From Stagonosporopsis chrysanthemi (lineage: Eukaryota; Ascomycota; Dothideomycetes; Pleosporales; Didymellaceae): a stretch of 64,000 bases of DNA. Made by a program: the position numbers and the translations under genes. Of this stretch, positions 32,599 through 44,261 are shown piece after piece. The notes beneath the pieces were generated by a model. That model was not told where the DNA came from. It made no database searches and worked only from the letters and a program-made list of their open reading frames with translations. The stretch is from positions 54,055 through 118,054 of the forward strand of contig JAFISE010000103.1 of assembly GCA_022560025.1 (NCBI GenBank), given 5' to 3'. Position 1 is the stretch's first letter, and each line of letters begins with the position of its first letter.

Positions 32599-33047
32599 CT
32601 GATGTTCTAGCAACCCCGCATTGAAGCGGTGCGTGCAAAGTGGGGTGCAGGGACTGAGTGGTGGTTGCGCGAACGCGTAGCAAAGTGGCTCGAGCTGAGG
32701 CCAATCATGTCGCGAATTCCCCGATGAATCCTTGCACTTCACCACGACACCAAGCGACCACAAATTGACGGCTGCAAGGTAACTCTCCTCGTATGTGTTG
32801 ATATTGATGTCTACTCATTATTGCCTCAATTTTTTGCAAGGAAACATGTTTAGTCCCGGTCGATCTCTCATCGTCACTCCAAGAAGGTGACAGCAGTAGT
32901 TCCTGCCACGAAGTTGTACTCAGCAGTCGCGCTTCTCCTCTGCCGAAGCCTTCCTGATCTCATGAGCGTGCGCTCGATCATCTGCTCACACACTAACTGC
33001 ACATTCATTACTATACTATATACCAACTGGCGTCCGACGCTCACCAA
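32599..33047. promoter_or_regulatory. Divergent promoter FHIP / RBR ligase
   Basis: 449 bp between head-to-head start codons. A TACTATACTATATAC stretch at about 33010-33024 is TATA-like for the plus gene. Nothing else recognised. Confidence 0.4.
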
Positions 33048-34703
33048 ATGACTGATCATACCATTCACAGGCATGCCCGAGGCGGCACAGCACACATCCG
33101 GTCTGGAGCTGCCCTACTGGAGTTTGAGGTCAATCCAGGCATGGAACTTGTCGGTCAAGTGTTCAGGACAGCTGACGCTAACACCATACGAATCGTCTGG
33201 CGCACTAACACGACTTCAAAGCCCTCGACGTTCGCAGATATCCTTTCCTCGACCGGAGGGAGAGATCGAACTGTTGTCCCGGCCAACGAACACTGGGTCG
33301 ACTTTGACGGGCCCGAACATACTCATACTGCGTTGAAGCGGCTCGGCACCATTGCTGGGATTGATGCTGCTCTCGTCTACAACGTGCATTTCAGAGTGCC
33401 ATCCGAGGTTGCCGACCTCGTGCGTAAAGACGTCGACCAAGTTGTTACCGACTTCCCGGACATCCATCAGTTTTGGCGTGAACCGGAGCCCGACACCTCT
33501 ATGCTACGTCTGTCGGGATCCAATCGTCAGCTTGTGATAAACGCCAGCAGGTTCGTACAGGCTATCATGGTGGGACAGACCATCAACATAGAACCCGCAG
33601 ATGGATCCTCCGACCGCCACGAAGTTTAGCATCCTTCCCTCCGGTCTCTCTGGTCCTCCCTTGAAAACTCGTTGCCACAGTCCATCGTCGATTCCATTTA
33701 TGTCGTCACCCAACCACTCGAAGAACGGATTCTTCTCTACCCTGGTCACCATGACTCATATCGAACTTGCCAGTCCATACTCACAGAGGCTGTCGCGGGA
33801 CTCGAAGCCATGGAACCTTCATATACCGTTCAGCTCAGCTCATCTGCTTGTGCAGCTGTTCTTGCATCTGACGTCATGGTGAGGGCAAAGATGGTACTTG
33901 GTCTTAACAATGCCGTGCTGAACGAATCTTCGAGAACGCTGCTCATTCGGAGTCTTCCCCGTACAGCACAACTGCTTCGACATGAGCTCAGCTCTCCGCA
34001 TCCGTTGATGGAAAGATTAGAAGCACATTTCCTGTGTTACATGTGTGACAGTCCTGCAGAAGGCATCATGCTTTCCTTCTGCGAGCATGTCGTATGCTTC
34101 AGCTGCTTCAAAAAACGCACCTGGCATATACTCGCCGACCCCTTGAACAAGCATTTTCCCTTGCGATGTACTCGTGAGGGCTGTGGTGAACAGATCACAT
34201 TGTCAGACCTCCGCAAGCTTGTGTCTGCGCAAAGGCTACAGGCGCTTTTTGATGCTGCCACCAATGAGCATATCGTCTCTTTTCCCGAAAAGTACCGGTT
34301 TTGTCGAACGAGAGGATGCAAAACAGTCCGCCTGACTTCAGAACTTCCAGTCATCTCCACCTGCGGTGCATGTTTGGAACAGAACTGCGCGTTCAAGGAC
34401 TGCGGCAGGGAGCCTCATGTAGGCCTAGATTGCAGGTCGAATCTAGTGAGTCCTGGCATCTTCACATATAATAGATCTATGCAATAGTTCCTGCTAACCA
34501 ACATGCAGTCCTTCGATATCACAATCAGCTGTCCCAGGTGCGAGATGATCCTGACTAACTCTGATGGACGTAAGCATTGTGAATGTTCTACTTGCCAAAA
34601 TCACATTTGTTGGGAGTGTCGGGAGGTTTTTGAATCTTTGGAGGCGTGGGTTGGCCACCAGCACCTAGCCGGTTGTAAGCCCAAGAACGAATCACAAGAG
34701 TGA
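33048..34703 (+). CDS. RBR-type (RING-IBR-RING2) E3 ubiquitin ligase with an in-frame TAG
   Basis: Exon 33048-34445 and exon 34509-34703, joined over a GTGAGT...GCTAAC...GCAG intron. The C-terminal half carries RING1 (CYMCDSPAEGIMLSFCEHVV, then CFSCF), an IBR-like region (FCRTRGCKTVRL, CGACLEQNC, GREPHVGLDCR) and RING2 (CPRCEMIL, then HCECSTCQNHICWEC). RBR ligases form a thioester on a RING2 Cys, here probably the Cys of KHCEC. A TAG at 33627-33629 interrupts the otherwise open frame; a 57-bp phase-0 intron (33624-33680, GTTTAG...CACAG) would remove it and give about 511 residues, but the donor is poor and the excluded segment looks coding. The N-terminal half has no known domain. Confidence 0.75.
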
Positions 34704-34945
34704 CAGGACTGACGATTGGGTCTATTACTGGGTATCTGGTCCTTTCCCGGCTTGCTCCCCCTCAAGTAGGCGCCCGCTTTCTGTGATGTAGCCCCATACT
34801 TTCGGCCCATCTGCATGCTCTCTATCACCGCTAGGGCATGCTGCCAGCACAGCTGTCAAATCTAGAAGTTTTTCTGACAACGCTTCCTTCTTCGTTCGCC
34901 CAGAACGCCGGTTGAATGAATCTTCTTCTGCTCCAAGTCCCGACC

Positions 34946-35553
34946 TCAAGTTGTGAACAGTGTATCTTCCTCACGAAGATACTCGCCAATATCCGCCTGC
35001 CTGAACGTCACAATGCCCGTAGGATCCAACTTCCTTGCCTCTGCCGTGCTCCTCGCAGACACACCAAATCCGAGAGGTGTATCATTCATGCTCAGCACCA
35101 CCACACCCTGATGCTCCGGGCAATCTTCACTCCAGCGCCCCACATGCGCCTTGAGCACATTACCACCATACAGGTACGGCATCTCGCCGTTGGCTTTAAC
35201 CCACACCTTATAGCGCGCGTGCGGTGCAATGACGCTTAGCGCTGTGACGTGCAGCCTAAACTTCCCCGTCTTTGTGAATTTTCCAAGGCAGATGCCCAGA
35301 CTGAGCAGATTGTCTCGCGCCACTGAGGTCGCAAGGTTGGCCAGCGATTCTCGGACGTAGTAGCATCTTGAGCCCTGCGCAATATTAGTATGGGAGTAGA
35401 GGAAGGCAGAAGTGTGGTGTGTACCTGCACGCGGAAGACGTTGCGGTCGTTGCCGCCCGCTGGGTCGGCGATCAGGTTCGAGATGCCTTTCCCGCAGTAG
35501 GTTGCGAGTTTCTCGAAGAGCGTCTTGGTTTCGGGTTCGGTGAGGGGCCGCAT
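34946..35553 (-). CDS. NIP7: 60S ribosome biogenesis factor Nip7
   Basis: Exons 35553-35425 and 35374-34946 (intron 35375-35424, GTACAC...GCGCAG with ACTAAT branch); 185 residues, close to the usual 180. Starts MRPLTEPETKTLFEKLATY and continues with YYVRESLANLATSVAR, SLGICLGKFTKTGKFRLHVT, ARYKVWVKANGEMPYLYG, HQGVVVLSMNDTPLGFG and ends near GEYLREEDTLF, all hallmarks of Nip7. The C-terminal part is the PUA RNA-binding domain. Nip7 acts in the nucleolus on 27S pre-rRNA. Head-to-head with NOC3, another 60S factor. Confidence 0.95.
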
Positions 35554-35753
35554 TGTGAGGGTGTTGGATATGATGTGTGAGGTTCTGCAGATCCGGGCGT
35601 CGAGGCGCTGGTTTGCGCTGCAATTTAAAAGTGGGGCCGTCCTGCTTTCTGCCACAGGCGGTGAAGCAAAAAGTATGCACACAATGGTGGACCATCTCGA
35701 CTAACTCCAGGTCCGCTCGCACCTCACATTGGGTCTATATATCGGCATTCAGC
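35554..35753. promoter_or_regulatory. 200-bp bidirectional promoter NIP7/NOC3
   Basis: Only 200 bp separates the two start codons. A TATATAT at 35736-35742 lies just upstream of the NOC3 ATG, too close for a standard TATA box, so it may be chance. Confidence 0.6.
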
Positions 35754-37793
35754 ATGTCGCGCCCCTCCGCCCCGAAAAGAAGAAGGCTCTCGCCGCCTGA
35801 GGACGATGCGCCGGCCCAGGGTCACAAGCAATCATTCCTGAAGAGCGCAGCGAAATGGGATCTCGAGCAGGACTACGAAAATCGCCCACGGAGACTCGAG
35901 AAGAAGAAGAAGAAGGGCGAGGATAAGCTACCAGTCAGGACCACAGAAGGATGGGTCGCTCCACCAACCGCTGCGATAGAAGTCAAGAGCGAGGATGAGT
36001 CGGACAGCTTCCTAGGGTCTGGCAGCGAGGGCGAAGCCGAGGAGATGGAGGTCGACGAGGAAGAGAAGAAACCCAAGATACCCGCGCGACAACAGATCCT
36101 TGAGGCGAAGGAGGAGCTCGCGCGTATAGCGAGCTTGGTCAACGAGGATCCCGAGGAACACATTGGTGCGCTGAAGACGCTGGCTGCGCTTGCCGAATCG
36201 GAGAATAACACGGTCAAGAAACTGGCGCTGGCGACATCGGTCACAATCTTCAAGGATCTGATTCCTGGCTACCGGATTCGACCCATGGCCGAAGAGGCCA
36301 TGGGCGAAAAGGTATCGAGGGAGGTCAAGAAGCTGCGCCATTTCGAACAGAAGCTCGTATCCGGGTACGAGACATACGTCAAGCAGCTGGCCGTGTTGTG
36401 TAAGGCTAGCGGATCCAGCGACGAGCAGAAGGCAGGGCTGGCGACTGTGGCGATCAGCTGCGCGTGCAATCTGCTGACTGCGGTGCCTCACTTCAACTTC
36501 CGAGGCGAGCTGCTAAAGATTATGGTGGGAAAGCTGAGCACAAGACGCGTCGACGCCGACTTCGTACGATGCAGGGAAGCATTGGAGAAGCTCTTTGAGG
36601 AAGATGAGGATGGCAATGTCTCGCTTGAGGCTGTCACCTTGTTGACCAAGATGATGAAGGCGAAGCATTACAACTTTGACGAGAGTGTTCTTAACGCGTT
36701 CCTACACCTCCGCCTTCTTTCCGAGTTTCACAAGAAAGCCTCGTACAACTCTGTCGACAAGGATGAGGAAGACTACGATGGCAAGAAGATCAAGCAGAAG
36801 AGGGAGTTCAGGACAAAGCGCCTGCGCAAGGAGCTCAAGGAGAAGAAGGCAATCGCGAAGGAGATGAAGGAGGCCGACGCCGCTGTTTCCCATGAGGAGC
36901 GTGATAGGATGCAAGCTGAGACCCTCAAGATGGTCTTTGTGTGCTACTTTCGTATCCTCAAGGCCCGCTCGCCGAAGCTCATGGGCGCCGTTCTGGAAGG
37001 TCTCGCGCGCTACGCCCATCTCATCAACCAAGACTTCTTTGGTGATATCCTTGAGGCTCTTCGCGACATCATCGCAACCGCCGAACTCTCGGCCGCTGCC
37101 GATGTCTCCGAAGACGAAGATGCAGAGTCGGATGACGATGATAACGAAGCACCCGAGCGCAATCTCTCTCGCGAGTCGTTGCTGTGCGTCATCACTGCCT
37201 TTGCACTGCTCGAAGGACAAGACGTCCTCAAGCAAGCCTCCACTCTCAAGCTCGATCTCACATTCTTTATCACCCATCTGTACCGCACACTCCACCCCGT
37301 GAGTCTCAACGCCGACATTGAGCTCAGCTCCAAAAGTCTGCACCTTCCTGAGCCCGGCGCGCCCGAAACCCACAAACCCGCAACAACCAACAAGATCAAC
37401 GTCCAGACCACCATCGTCTTACTCATCCGCTCCCTGTCGTTCGTCCTCCTTCCCGCCACAGCTCTGCGCGGCGTGCCGCCGATTCGCGTAGCAGCCTTTA
37501 CAAAGCAGTTGATGTCCATTGCACTGCAACTGCCCGAGAAGAGCTGCACGGCGATGCTGGGGCTGCTGAACCGTGTCTCAAAGGCGCATGGTAAGAAGGT
37601 GGCGCCGCTATGGAACACGGAGGAGCGCCGTGGCGATGGCGTGTTCGACGCGTTGAAGCCTGAGTTTGAGGGGAGTAACGCGTTCGCCGCAACAGTGTGG
37701 GAGGGCGAGTTATTGAGGAGGCATTATTCGCCGAGTGTGCAGGAGGCGTTGAAAGGGATCGAGGGGAATGTTAGGGAGGCGTTGAAGGGGTAG
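35754..37793 (+). CDS. NOC3: Nucleolar complex protein Noc3
   Basis: Intronless, 679 residues from ATG 35754 (yeast Noc3 is similar in size). The frame is open further upstream, but the start MSRPSAPKRRRLSPPE fits the basic nuclear N-terminus and the upstream part overlaps the divergent NIP7 gene. Noc3 pairs with Noc2 to move pre-60S particles from nucleolus to nucleoplasm and also aids replication initiation. Features in order: basic N-terminus with KKKKK, acidic block (about 80-105), Noc3 helical repeat domain (AHFNFRGELLK-like PHFNFRGELLKIMVG, EDGNVSLEAVTLLTKMMK), a highly charged KKIKQKREFRTKRLRKELKE, an acidic loop (DVSEDEDAESDDDDNEAP) and a C-terminal CBF/Mak21-type region. Confidence 0.88.
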   Translation: MSRPSAPKRRRLSPPEDDAPAQGHKQSFLKSAAKWDLEQDYENRPRRLEKKKKKGEDKLPVRTTEGWVAPPTAAIEVKSEDESDSFLGSGSEGEAEEMEVDEEEKKPKIPARQQILEAKEELARIASLVNEDPEEHIGALKTLAALAESENNTVKKLALATSVTIFKDLIPGYRIRPMAEEAMGEKVSREVKKLRHFEQKLVSGYETYVKQLAVLCKASGSSDEQKAGLATVAISCACNLLTAVPHFNFRGELLKIMVGKLSTRRVDADFVRCREALEKLFEEDEDGNVSLEAVTLLTKMMKAKHYNFDESVLNAFLHLRLLSEFHKKASYNSVDKDEEDYDGKKIKQKREFRTKRLRKELKEKKAIAKEMKEADAAVSHEERDRMQAETLKMVFVCYFRILKARSPKLMGAVLEGLARYAHLINQDFFGDILEALRDIIATAELSAAADVSEDEDAESDDDDNEAPERNLSRESLLCVITAFALLEGQDVLKQASTLKLDLTFFITHLYRTLHPVSLNADIELSSKSLHLPEPGAPETHKPATTNKINVQTTIVLLIRSLSFVLLPATALRGVPPIRVAAFTKQLMSIALQLPEKSCTAMLGLLNRVSKAHGKKVAPLWNTEERRGDGVFDALKPEFEGSNAFAATVWEGELLRRHYSPSVQEALKGIEGNVREALKG

Positions 37794-38244
37794 TGTGGTA
37801 GGTTGAATCGAAATCCTTGATACCCTGAGTTTGTGCAGATGTTTTCTTTTTTGCGTGATCGGCACCAGAGGCATTTTGCTTGTGTTTCTATAGTCTCACG
37901 TTGCTTGACTTACTTCACGCAGTACATCACAATTCCATTCATGGGCTTGATACAATACTGTCTGTTACATGTGGCATCTCGAATGGTATTTGAACGGGCT
38001 CAATTTGGGGTTTAACCGGCCACTCTCACTGCACCGTGAGACAGGTCCTCGACACATGAAGCAAGTCATACGATCGATGAAGCTTGAAATCCAATCATAC
38101 ACCTTGAAAGAGCTTCGTCCGTCCCAGACTTTAGACAGTTGTGAGGATTAGTGATTGGACGCGGTGAAAAGCTCCGAACCGTACCTGCCTGAGCGTGCAG
38201 GTGGGTCCCGCGGTCTTCCACGACTCAATGCCCATCGATCTACA
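37794..38244. other. Intergenic, nothing seen
   Basis: 450 bp between two plus-strand genes; no coding frame of note. Confidence 0.4.
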
Positions 38245-40683
38245 ATGTCACATTTCAGGCCTCTCTTGCCGCGGACAGGAGAGCAGCCTCTTCCAGAACC
38301 TCAGAAATGGAGCCGGAAGCGCCGCGGACCAGCGTGCGAGCCATGTCGTGCTAAGAGGACAGCAGTAAGAGCTCCCCTTGATCTCTTACGCGTATCTCTA
38401 AAGCTTATCTTCCAAACTCATCTCCCAAACTCATCTCCCAAACTCATCTCCCAAACTCATCTCTCAAGCTCCTCTCTAACAATCGTGAACATAGTGCAAT
38501 GGTGAGCGACCGATTTGCAAACCCTGCAGAACGCGACGAAAACCATGTCACTACACCACCCAGGATCATTCAGAGACCCGCCTCCAAGCGCTGCAAAGAG
38601 AGCACAAGAATCTCACCGACCTAGTTGAGCACCTCCGCACCGTTCCAGCCGTTAAGGCTCAAGTCATACTCCATGAGCTTCGCAACTCTCCAGACCCGCT
38701 TTCGGTAATGCATCGATACACCACTGGCCAACTTTTCGGAAACCCCTCTAAGACGGCCGCAATACTGTCCAGAGTACCACAAATACATAGTGGGGCGGAG
38801 CTTAGGCTACAAGTCCATTATCCAACTGCGTATCCGGCAATAAACCTATCGTATGACTCCATAATATCGAAGAGAACGCTGGTCGACTCTTCTCGTGTCT
38901 TCGTCGCCGAGAAGAGTGGTATGGCCTCCCCTGCGACGAATAGCGCAGATACACGTGATGCTTCTCTAGAAGCTCAGGCCGACTGTTGCTATGACCACAA
39001 AAGTCAGGAGCGGCAAGAAGCGCTCGTTGGGCCAACTTTGACGTGTCGCGAAGCACTCGTCAGCCACCTACACATAGACTACTGGACAAGTGTATCCGTG
39101 ACAGACGAGTACGCAGCAGGTGCAATCTCGCTCTATTTGGAGACCGACCATCCAATGCTTCGCCTGTTTGATACTGAAGCATTTCTGAACGATCTCATTC
39201 ATATGAGGAGTGACTTTTGTTCGGCCTTCCTTGTTAACAGCCTGTTGGCATTCGCGTCACAGGCCTACTCCGAGACAGATGCAACAGCGGTAGCCAAAAG
39301 CCTTGAGTTCGAGAAAGAAGCTCGAATGTTGTGGCGCGCTGATTGTGAGGATTCTGCACCGAATCTGGCCGGTTTGACGTTGCTTTACATATCTATGGAA
39401 ACCAATGGGAACGGTTGTCAAGGTGCTGTGGAATACATCATCGAGTCTGGCAAGATGGCCAAGCGAATGAAATTGTTTGGCGTTCGCGACAGAATCACTG
39501 CTTTAGACTCACATTTTCTGAGTGAAGCTGCGCGGTACGCCTTCAGACAGGCGGCTTGGGGCCACTTCAACACTTTCCAGTGAGCTAGCACTGCAGCCTT
39601 ATGATTATATATGGTTTCGATTCTGATCGCTGCAGTCTCTGCGTTCACCTTTGGCGCGTAGAGCCATCTGAATGTCCACTTTCTCTACCCATACCAGATG
39701 AGCGAGACGAAGTCGGCTTCGACGTGCAACATCGTAGATTTATGCGATCAAAAGGACGCTTGACACCAAGTGACGAAGCATACATGTATCTATGCAGACT
39801 ATGCAGCATTGATTTCGAATGCCTCATTGTTTTACGCAATCCAAGCATCACACAGGTCCAGCCATTGGCTTTCACGTTCTCAAGATACAAGAAATTGCTG
39901 AACCTGATAAACAACCTCCCAGAGAGCGTAAGACACGCCAACAGAGCCCCCCCTGCTGTGTTGTACTTCCAGTAAGTGCAAAGGCTCACCTCGCTACCGG
40001 ATGCAACACTAATGAGGTTGACCCAGCATGTACTTCCATCGCTGCGTATTGAATCTCTTCCAGCCGAACATCGTGCATACACAAACACAGCAATCCTCTT
40101 TCCACCACCCCGACTTCGAGTCTCCAGAAGCCATCTGCCGAGCCTCCACACAGCGTAAGTTCCCTCAGCTGCTCGCACTGCAAGCCCACTCAACAACCCA
40201 GAACTCAAAGGCCTGCTGATCGAATACACCGCCTTCTCCAACTTTACCTCCGGGATGATGTGGCACCCCACCCTTCTCTTCACCGCCAACGCCGTCCTCA
40301 CCAAGCCCTCGAGCCCGGACTGGCGCTTCTTCTTCCTACTGTGCCTACACTGCTACACCGCACTGTACGACTCGTACACGTTTGCCCACATGGCGATCCA
40401 GTCCCTTCTCTCAATGGCTATCCGCATGGGATCGATATCGACGGCCGAGGCGGCGAACATACTGAGCGTTACGTTGCACCGGAAGAAGAAGTTCCAGCAG
40501 CTGCACCGAACTAAGGGGGAGAGTGGAGAGGGAAACGGGAACGGGTTGAAGTTGGAGATGAACATGGGTGGTTCTGAGGCAAAGGCTACAGAGTCGCTGC
40601 CAGCGAGATTTCGGAATCTCTCGTTGATGGATCGGTTTGCCGAGAATGTGCTGTTTGGACCCAAGGCACCGAGGGGGGTGTAG
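38245..40683 (+). CDS. Zn2Cys6 transcription factor, five exons
   Basis: Exons 38245-38364, 38495-39579, 39636-39971, 40027-40154, 40202-40683; 716 residues. The zinc cluster is canonical, C31-x2-C34-x6-C41-x6-C48-x2-C51-x6-C58, with basic flank KWSRKRRG. Intron 1 (130 bp) falls exactly between Ala40 and Cys41, so retention would abolish DNA binding. A short coiled coil (ETRLQALQREHKNLTDLVEH) follows. The middle and C-terminal part are the fungal TF homology region, with WTSVSVTDEYAAGAISLYLE and later TM-like hydrophobic helices (FFFLLCLHCYTALYDSYTF). This resembles NirA-type regulators in layout only. Target genes cannot be inferred. Confidence 0.85.
38411..38475. repeat. 13-bp minisatellite inside TF intron 1
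   Basis: About five tandem copies of a pyrimidine-rich 13-mer, CCCAAACTCATCT with small variations, ending about 19 bp before the 3' splice site. It would act as part of the polypyrimidine tract. Confidence 0.85.
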
Positions 40684-41117
40684 GGGGTGGGAGTTGGGGG
40701 ATGTGTGTTGTAAGTAGCCGGAGACACGCGTGGTCGTGCGGTTACTGCGGACTCTGCCAAGCGCGTTTGCTGTCTCGAACATGCCCCATCTTTCCAGTCC
40801 ACGCTGTCAGTGCATCCTCACCAAGAAAGCGAGAGGCGCATCCCAGCCAAGAGAGACGATATCACCTGTTCACCACCGCAACGACTCTACGATCACGCAC
40901 CTCTCCACAACCTCCCTCAGACAACCCAGTTCTAGAACCGATATCCACCATCCCTTTTTCTCCTTTCTAATCAAAATCGAATCTTCTTTCTCTCATCTGT
41001 CCACTCTAAGACCGGTGTTCATATATCCCGATGTCGACCGATGCCTTCGAACTGCATCCTTCCCCCTCCCTGCATTATCTTCCTCCTCGGCGTCAAAGTC
41101 ATCGAAGACATCGCAGA
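40684..41117. other. Convergent intergenic region
   Basis: 3' flanks of the regulator and the following minus-strand gene. No gene seen. Confidence 0.4.
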
Positions 41118-43594
41118 CTACACCGCCATCCCCCTCGGTACCGCCGGCGGCGGTGGAACATCCACCCTGGCCCTCCTGGCCCTCCTAGGCAACACGCCAG
41201 ACGCTCCCAACCCCAGGCTCAGACTCTCGTCGTAGGCGGGGGTCGCAGCCGCACTGCTCGCCGACTCCTTGCCCGCCGTGGACGCCACGCTCAGCGCATC
41301 CATCTCAGAATCGCGATGTGCGCTGCGAGAGACGCGGTGCAGGGCCGCGGTGTCGTGCTCGGCCTCGTGCTCGTGCGCGCCGATGAGCCCGTCGGCGGCG
41401 GCGAGGGGTGCGGTGTCCTTGTACGTCGCTGCACGGAGCGGGGGCAGGAGCGCGGGGTCCAACGACGCTGCTACGCGGGCGACGGCCAGAGCGTCGAGGG
41501 TGCGGGTCCAGGCGGGGTAGCGGTAGATGAAGAAAGCGAGTGCGAGGAGGCCGAGGACGTGCAAGGCGATAATGACGGAGAGGATAATTTGCGCGGGGAG
41601 TGCGATGTGCGGGCGCAGCGCTGTCCAGCCGGGGGCTGTGTAGATCTCCCGCCCCGTATAGGGCTGCCAGAAGCTGTCGTCGCCGGCGTTGGCGGTCAGC
41701 AGGGCGCGGTTGGCGAGGAATATGGCGGCGCGCAGTCTGGTCTCTGTTGGGGAGAAGGTGCTCCATCCGGCGAGGAAGCTGTCGAGGTTGAAGCGCAGAC
41801 CCGCCAGGCTGTCTTTGCAGCGGCTACTGCTGTAACCGTAACTAGTGCTGCGCCTGTAGGGAGTGAGATTGCACAGCGGCTCGAGGAGGACGGTCTGGTC
41901 GGTGTGGGAGTTCTTGAGTTCAGTCTCGGACTTGCCGGCTGTCATGTTGACGACGGAGTTGGCCCAGGAACTTGAACCGAAGAGGGCGAGCACAGAGGTC
42001 ATGAGGGGTCCGGTCACGTTCGTGTAGACTTTTGGTGCGAAGTAATCACTACCCACTGTAGGGTCGGGTATGGCGGCTGCGGCTCCTGTGCCAGTATCCC
42101 TGTGATTGTCAGCTTCAGAACCGGCAATCGACGTGCACAGCATCCGCTGAGTGCGTGGGAGTAGACTAACCTTTCGGTTGGGATATGTCTCCTAGAGCCC
42201 CACTCACTTACGAAGTAGTCATGATACTGAGAGAGTGAGCCGTCGCCGGGCCACTTGTCCAGCAACGGACCGTACTGTCCTCCGTTGTAGACATTCCCGA
42301 GCTCAAAGTAGCCCCTGGTCGTCTCTGCCTTGCAATGAAACGTTTCCTCTTTAGTCATTGTCTCTCCCGAGCTCTGTGATTGATACACTTCTCTGTATTT
42401 GAGGAACAGCTCTTCGGTGATGTCTTGGCGATTACGGCTCAGCGTCCAGGGATGCTCTCCTGTATCACCGGGCGCACAGATATCCAGGGTGCCATTGTAA
42501 TACGTGTTGTAGTTGAAGTAGTCCCAAGATCCCTGGAAAGGGTTTGTGCCTGTGCAGGTTGAAGGGAACTCAGAGACTGTAAGGTTAGTACACGTGACGT
42601 TGGAATTCAGGCGCATAAGGTGTTGGCGCAGAACACCCGTCGTAGAGTCAGCAGGGAGAACAGTGACAAACCCCGGTTCGGCAATGTTGTCCATATTCGC
42701 AGCAGGACGGGCGCCAAATTCGGATGTCTCTTGCCACAGATGCTCCAAGGGTGTCTGCACAGAGTATTGGGACAATTCAGTCTTGATGCGCGGCATGATC
42801 ATGAAGGCGGGGACGAGTGCCAACTGTGCGGGCTCGAGGTCACTCCCGAGCGACTTGTAGCTGCGGCCGCCCGAATAGTCGGCCCTGACATCGCAATGGC
42901 GATTACCATACCCCATCTCCTGAATAAACCCCGTATCGGCACAGTGAGGGATGCTGATTTCCTTCCAGGACACCAGGATCTGGATCAGCGGGTACTGCAC
43001 AGCGCCTACAGGATCTCGTCAGCCCAAGAACCCAAACCCCCCATCCATCCATCCATCCATCCATCCATCAATCCACACACACACACACTTACCAAGAACA
43101 ACCAGCGCAGCAGCCCCAACCACAAACCCCTTGAACGCCGCACCCCCCCTCGCCATCGTCCGCGGCAACCCCCCCAAATCACACCACACCCGGTCCGCAA
43201 GACTAAACAGCTCCCGCACACTCAACCGCTGCCCCGCACGCCTCCTCTGCGCAACCACCACCGCCGCCTGCGCCACCACCGCCGACGACACACTGACCGC
43301 CACGACCGCCGCGCACGCATGCAAGATGGGCACCGCCGTCGCCCACCCGCGCATGGCCTTGTAGTCCTTTTTCCAGAACCCCGAGGCGAGTGTCCATGAC
43401 GGGCGGGTCAGCGGCCGGTAGACCAGGATCAGCGTGACGGTCCAGGGGATGAGGACGAGGGGGATGTAGAGGAGGAGCAGCAGGAAGGCGCGTTTGTGTG
43501 TGCGCAGGACGGGTTTGGGGCGCTCGACTGGGCGGGGTGGGGGTTGCACATGGCGTGTGGTGTCGTTGATGCTGGCGTTGGCGGTGGGATTCAT
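41118..43594 (-). CDS. Large multi-pass fungal membrane protein, uncharacterised
   Basis: Exons 43594-43093, 43005-42171, 42099-41118; 772 residues. The N-terminal third has two or three hydrophobic helices (AFLLLLLYIPLVLIPWTVTL, a helix near 85-115, FKGFVVGAAALVVLG), the middle is a large loop with many N-glycosylation sequons (NVTC, NLTV, NGTL, NVTG, NMTA) and cysteines, so it is probably exoplasmic, and a further helix (LPAQIILSVIIALHVLGLLA) precedes a cytoplasmic Ser/Ala-rich tail. I know this layout from uncharacterised filamentous-fungal membrane proteins but no function. Intron 1 contains CCAT and CA microsatellites. A GTAAGTGAG inside exon 2 (42211) is read through in my model because only the later GTTAGT donor keeps frame. 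Confidence 0.75.
43041..43088. repeat. (CCAT)n and (CA)n microsatellites in an intron
   Basis: Seven CCAT units followed by about seven CA units, all inside the first intron (43006-43092) of the membrane-protein gene, so length changes would not affect the protein. Confidence 0.85.
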
Positions 43595-44261
43595 TTTTTT
43601 TTTCTTCCTTTTCACGGGCGACTATGTATGCATACTGTAGCTACTGTAGCGAGCACGCTTGACACATAACCGGGGGCGTTGCGACATTGTAAAGCGTCCG
43701 AGCTGCAGGGTTGGGAATTGTCACGCTCCGTTGCCAAGGCGAAGGACTGGCTGCCCATTTCGCTTGCGTCCTGTTTGAGGCGCGGGATGCCTGAAATTCG
43801 ATATACTTATCGCGGTGTTGTTGTTGCACTGCGTCTAGTGGAGCCGGTTAGCCGGAGGATGCAGCCGCAGCCGCAGCAGCCTCGTCTGGTGATCCAGCGC
43901 GTCGTGTTGTCTTGAGATACCGGTGGCCGTGCGATAGGATACCAGCACATTGCTGGAGATATGTTTGTTTGTGCAATACCTCTCTGCGCCCTGGTGTTGA
44001 ACGGCAACTTGATTCTTGTGCAAGGCCTCATATGGTGTGACGTTCCAGTAGGGCCTTGGCTGCGGACAGGGGGCTAAACGGTAGAGCTGTTCCAGGCCTA
44101 TGGGGCTATGGAGTAGACAGGCCGCAGTAATAATCTACAAAGACTTATCGAGTACAATACTTCGTACACGGACCTACTCTTACAAAATCTCGGCCGAGCA
44201 TCGGTTGTACTCTCTTGATCAGTGACCCACTCATGACCTCTCAACCCTAAGCCATGCATCC
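43595..44261. other. Intergenic
   Basis: 667 bp upstream of the membrane protein gene and downstream of OMA1. It contains a CAG/CCG-rich stretch at about 43860-43880. No gene supported. Confidence 0.4.

Noticed and set aside
35577..35753. Upstream extension of NOC3
   Set aside because: No good start context, overlaps the NIP7 first exon region, and the basic start at 35754 fits Noc3.
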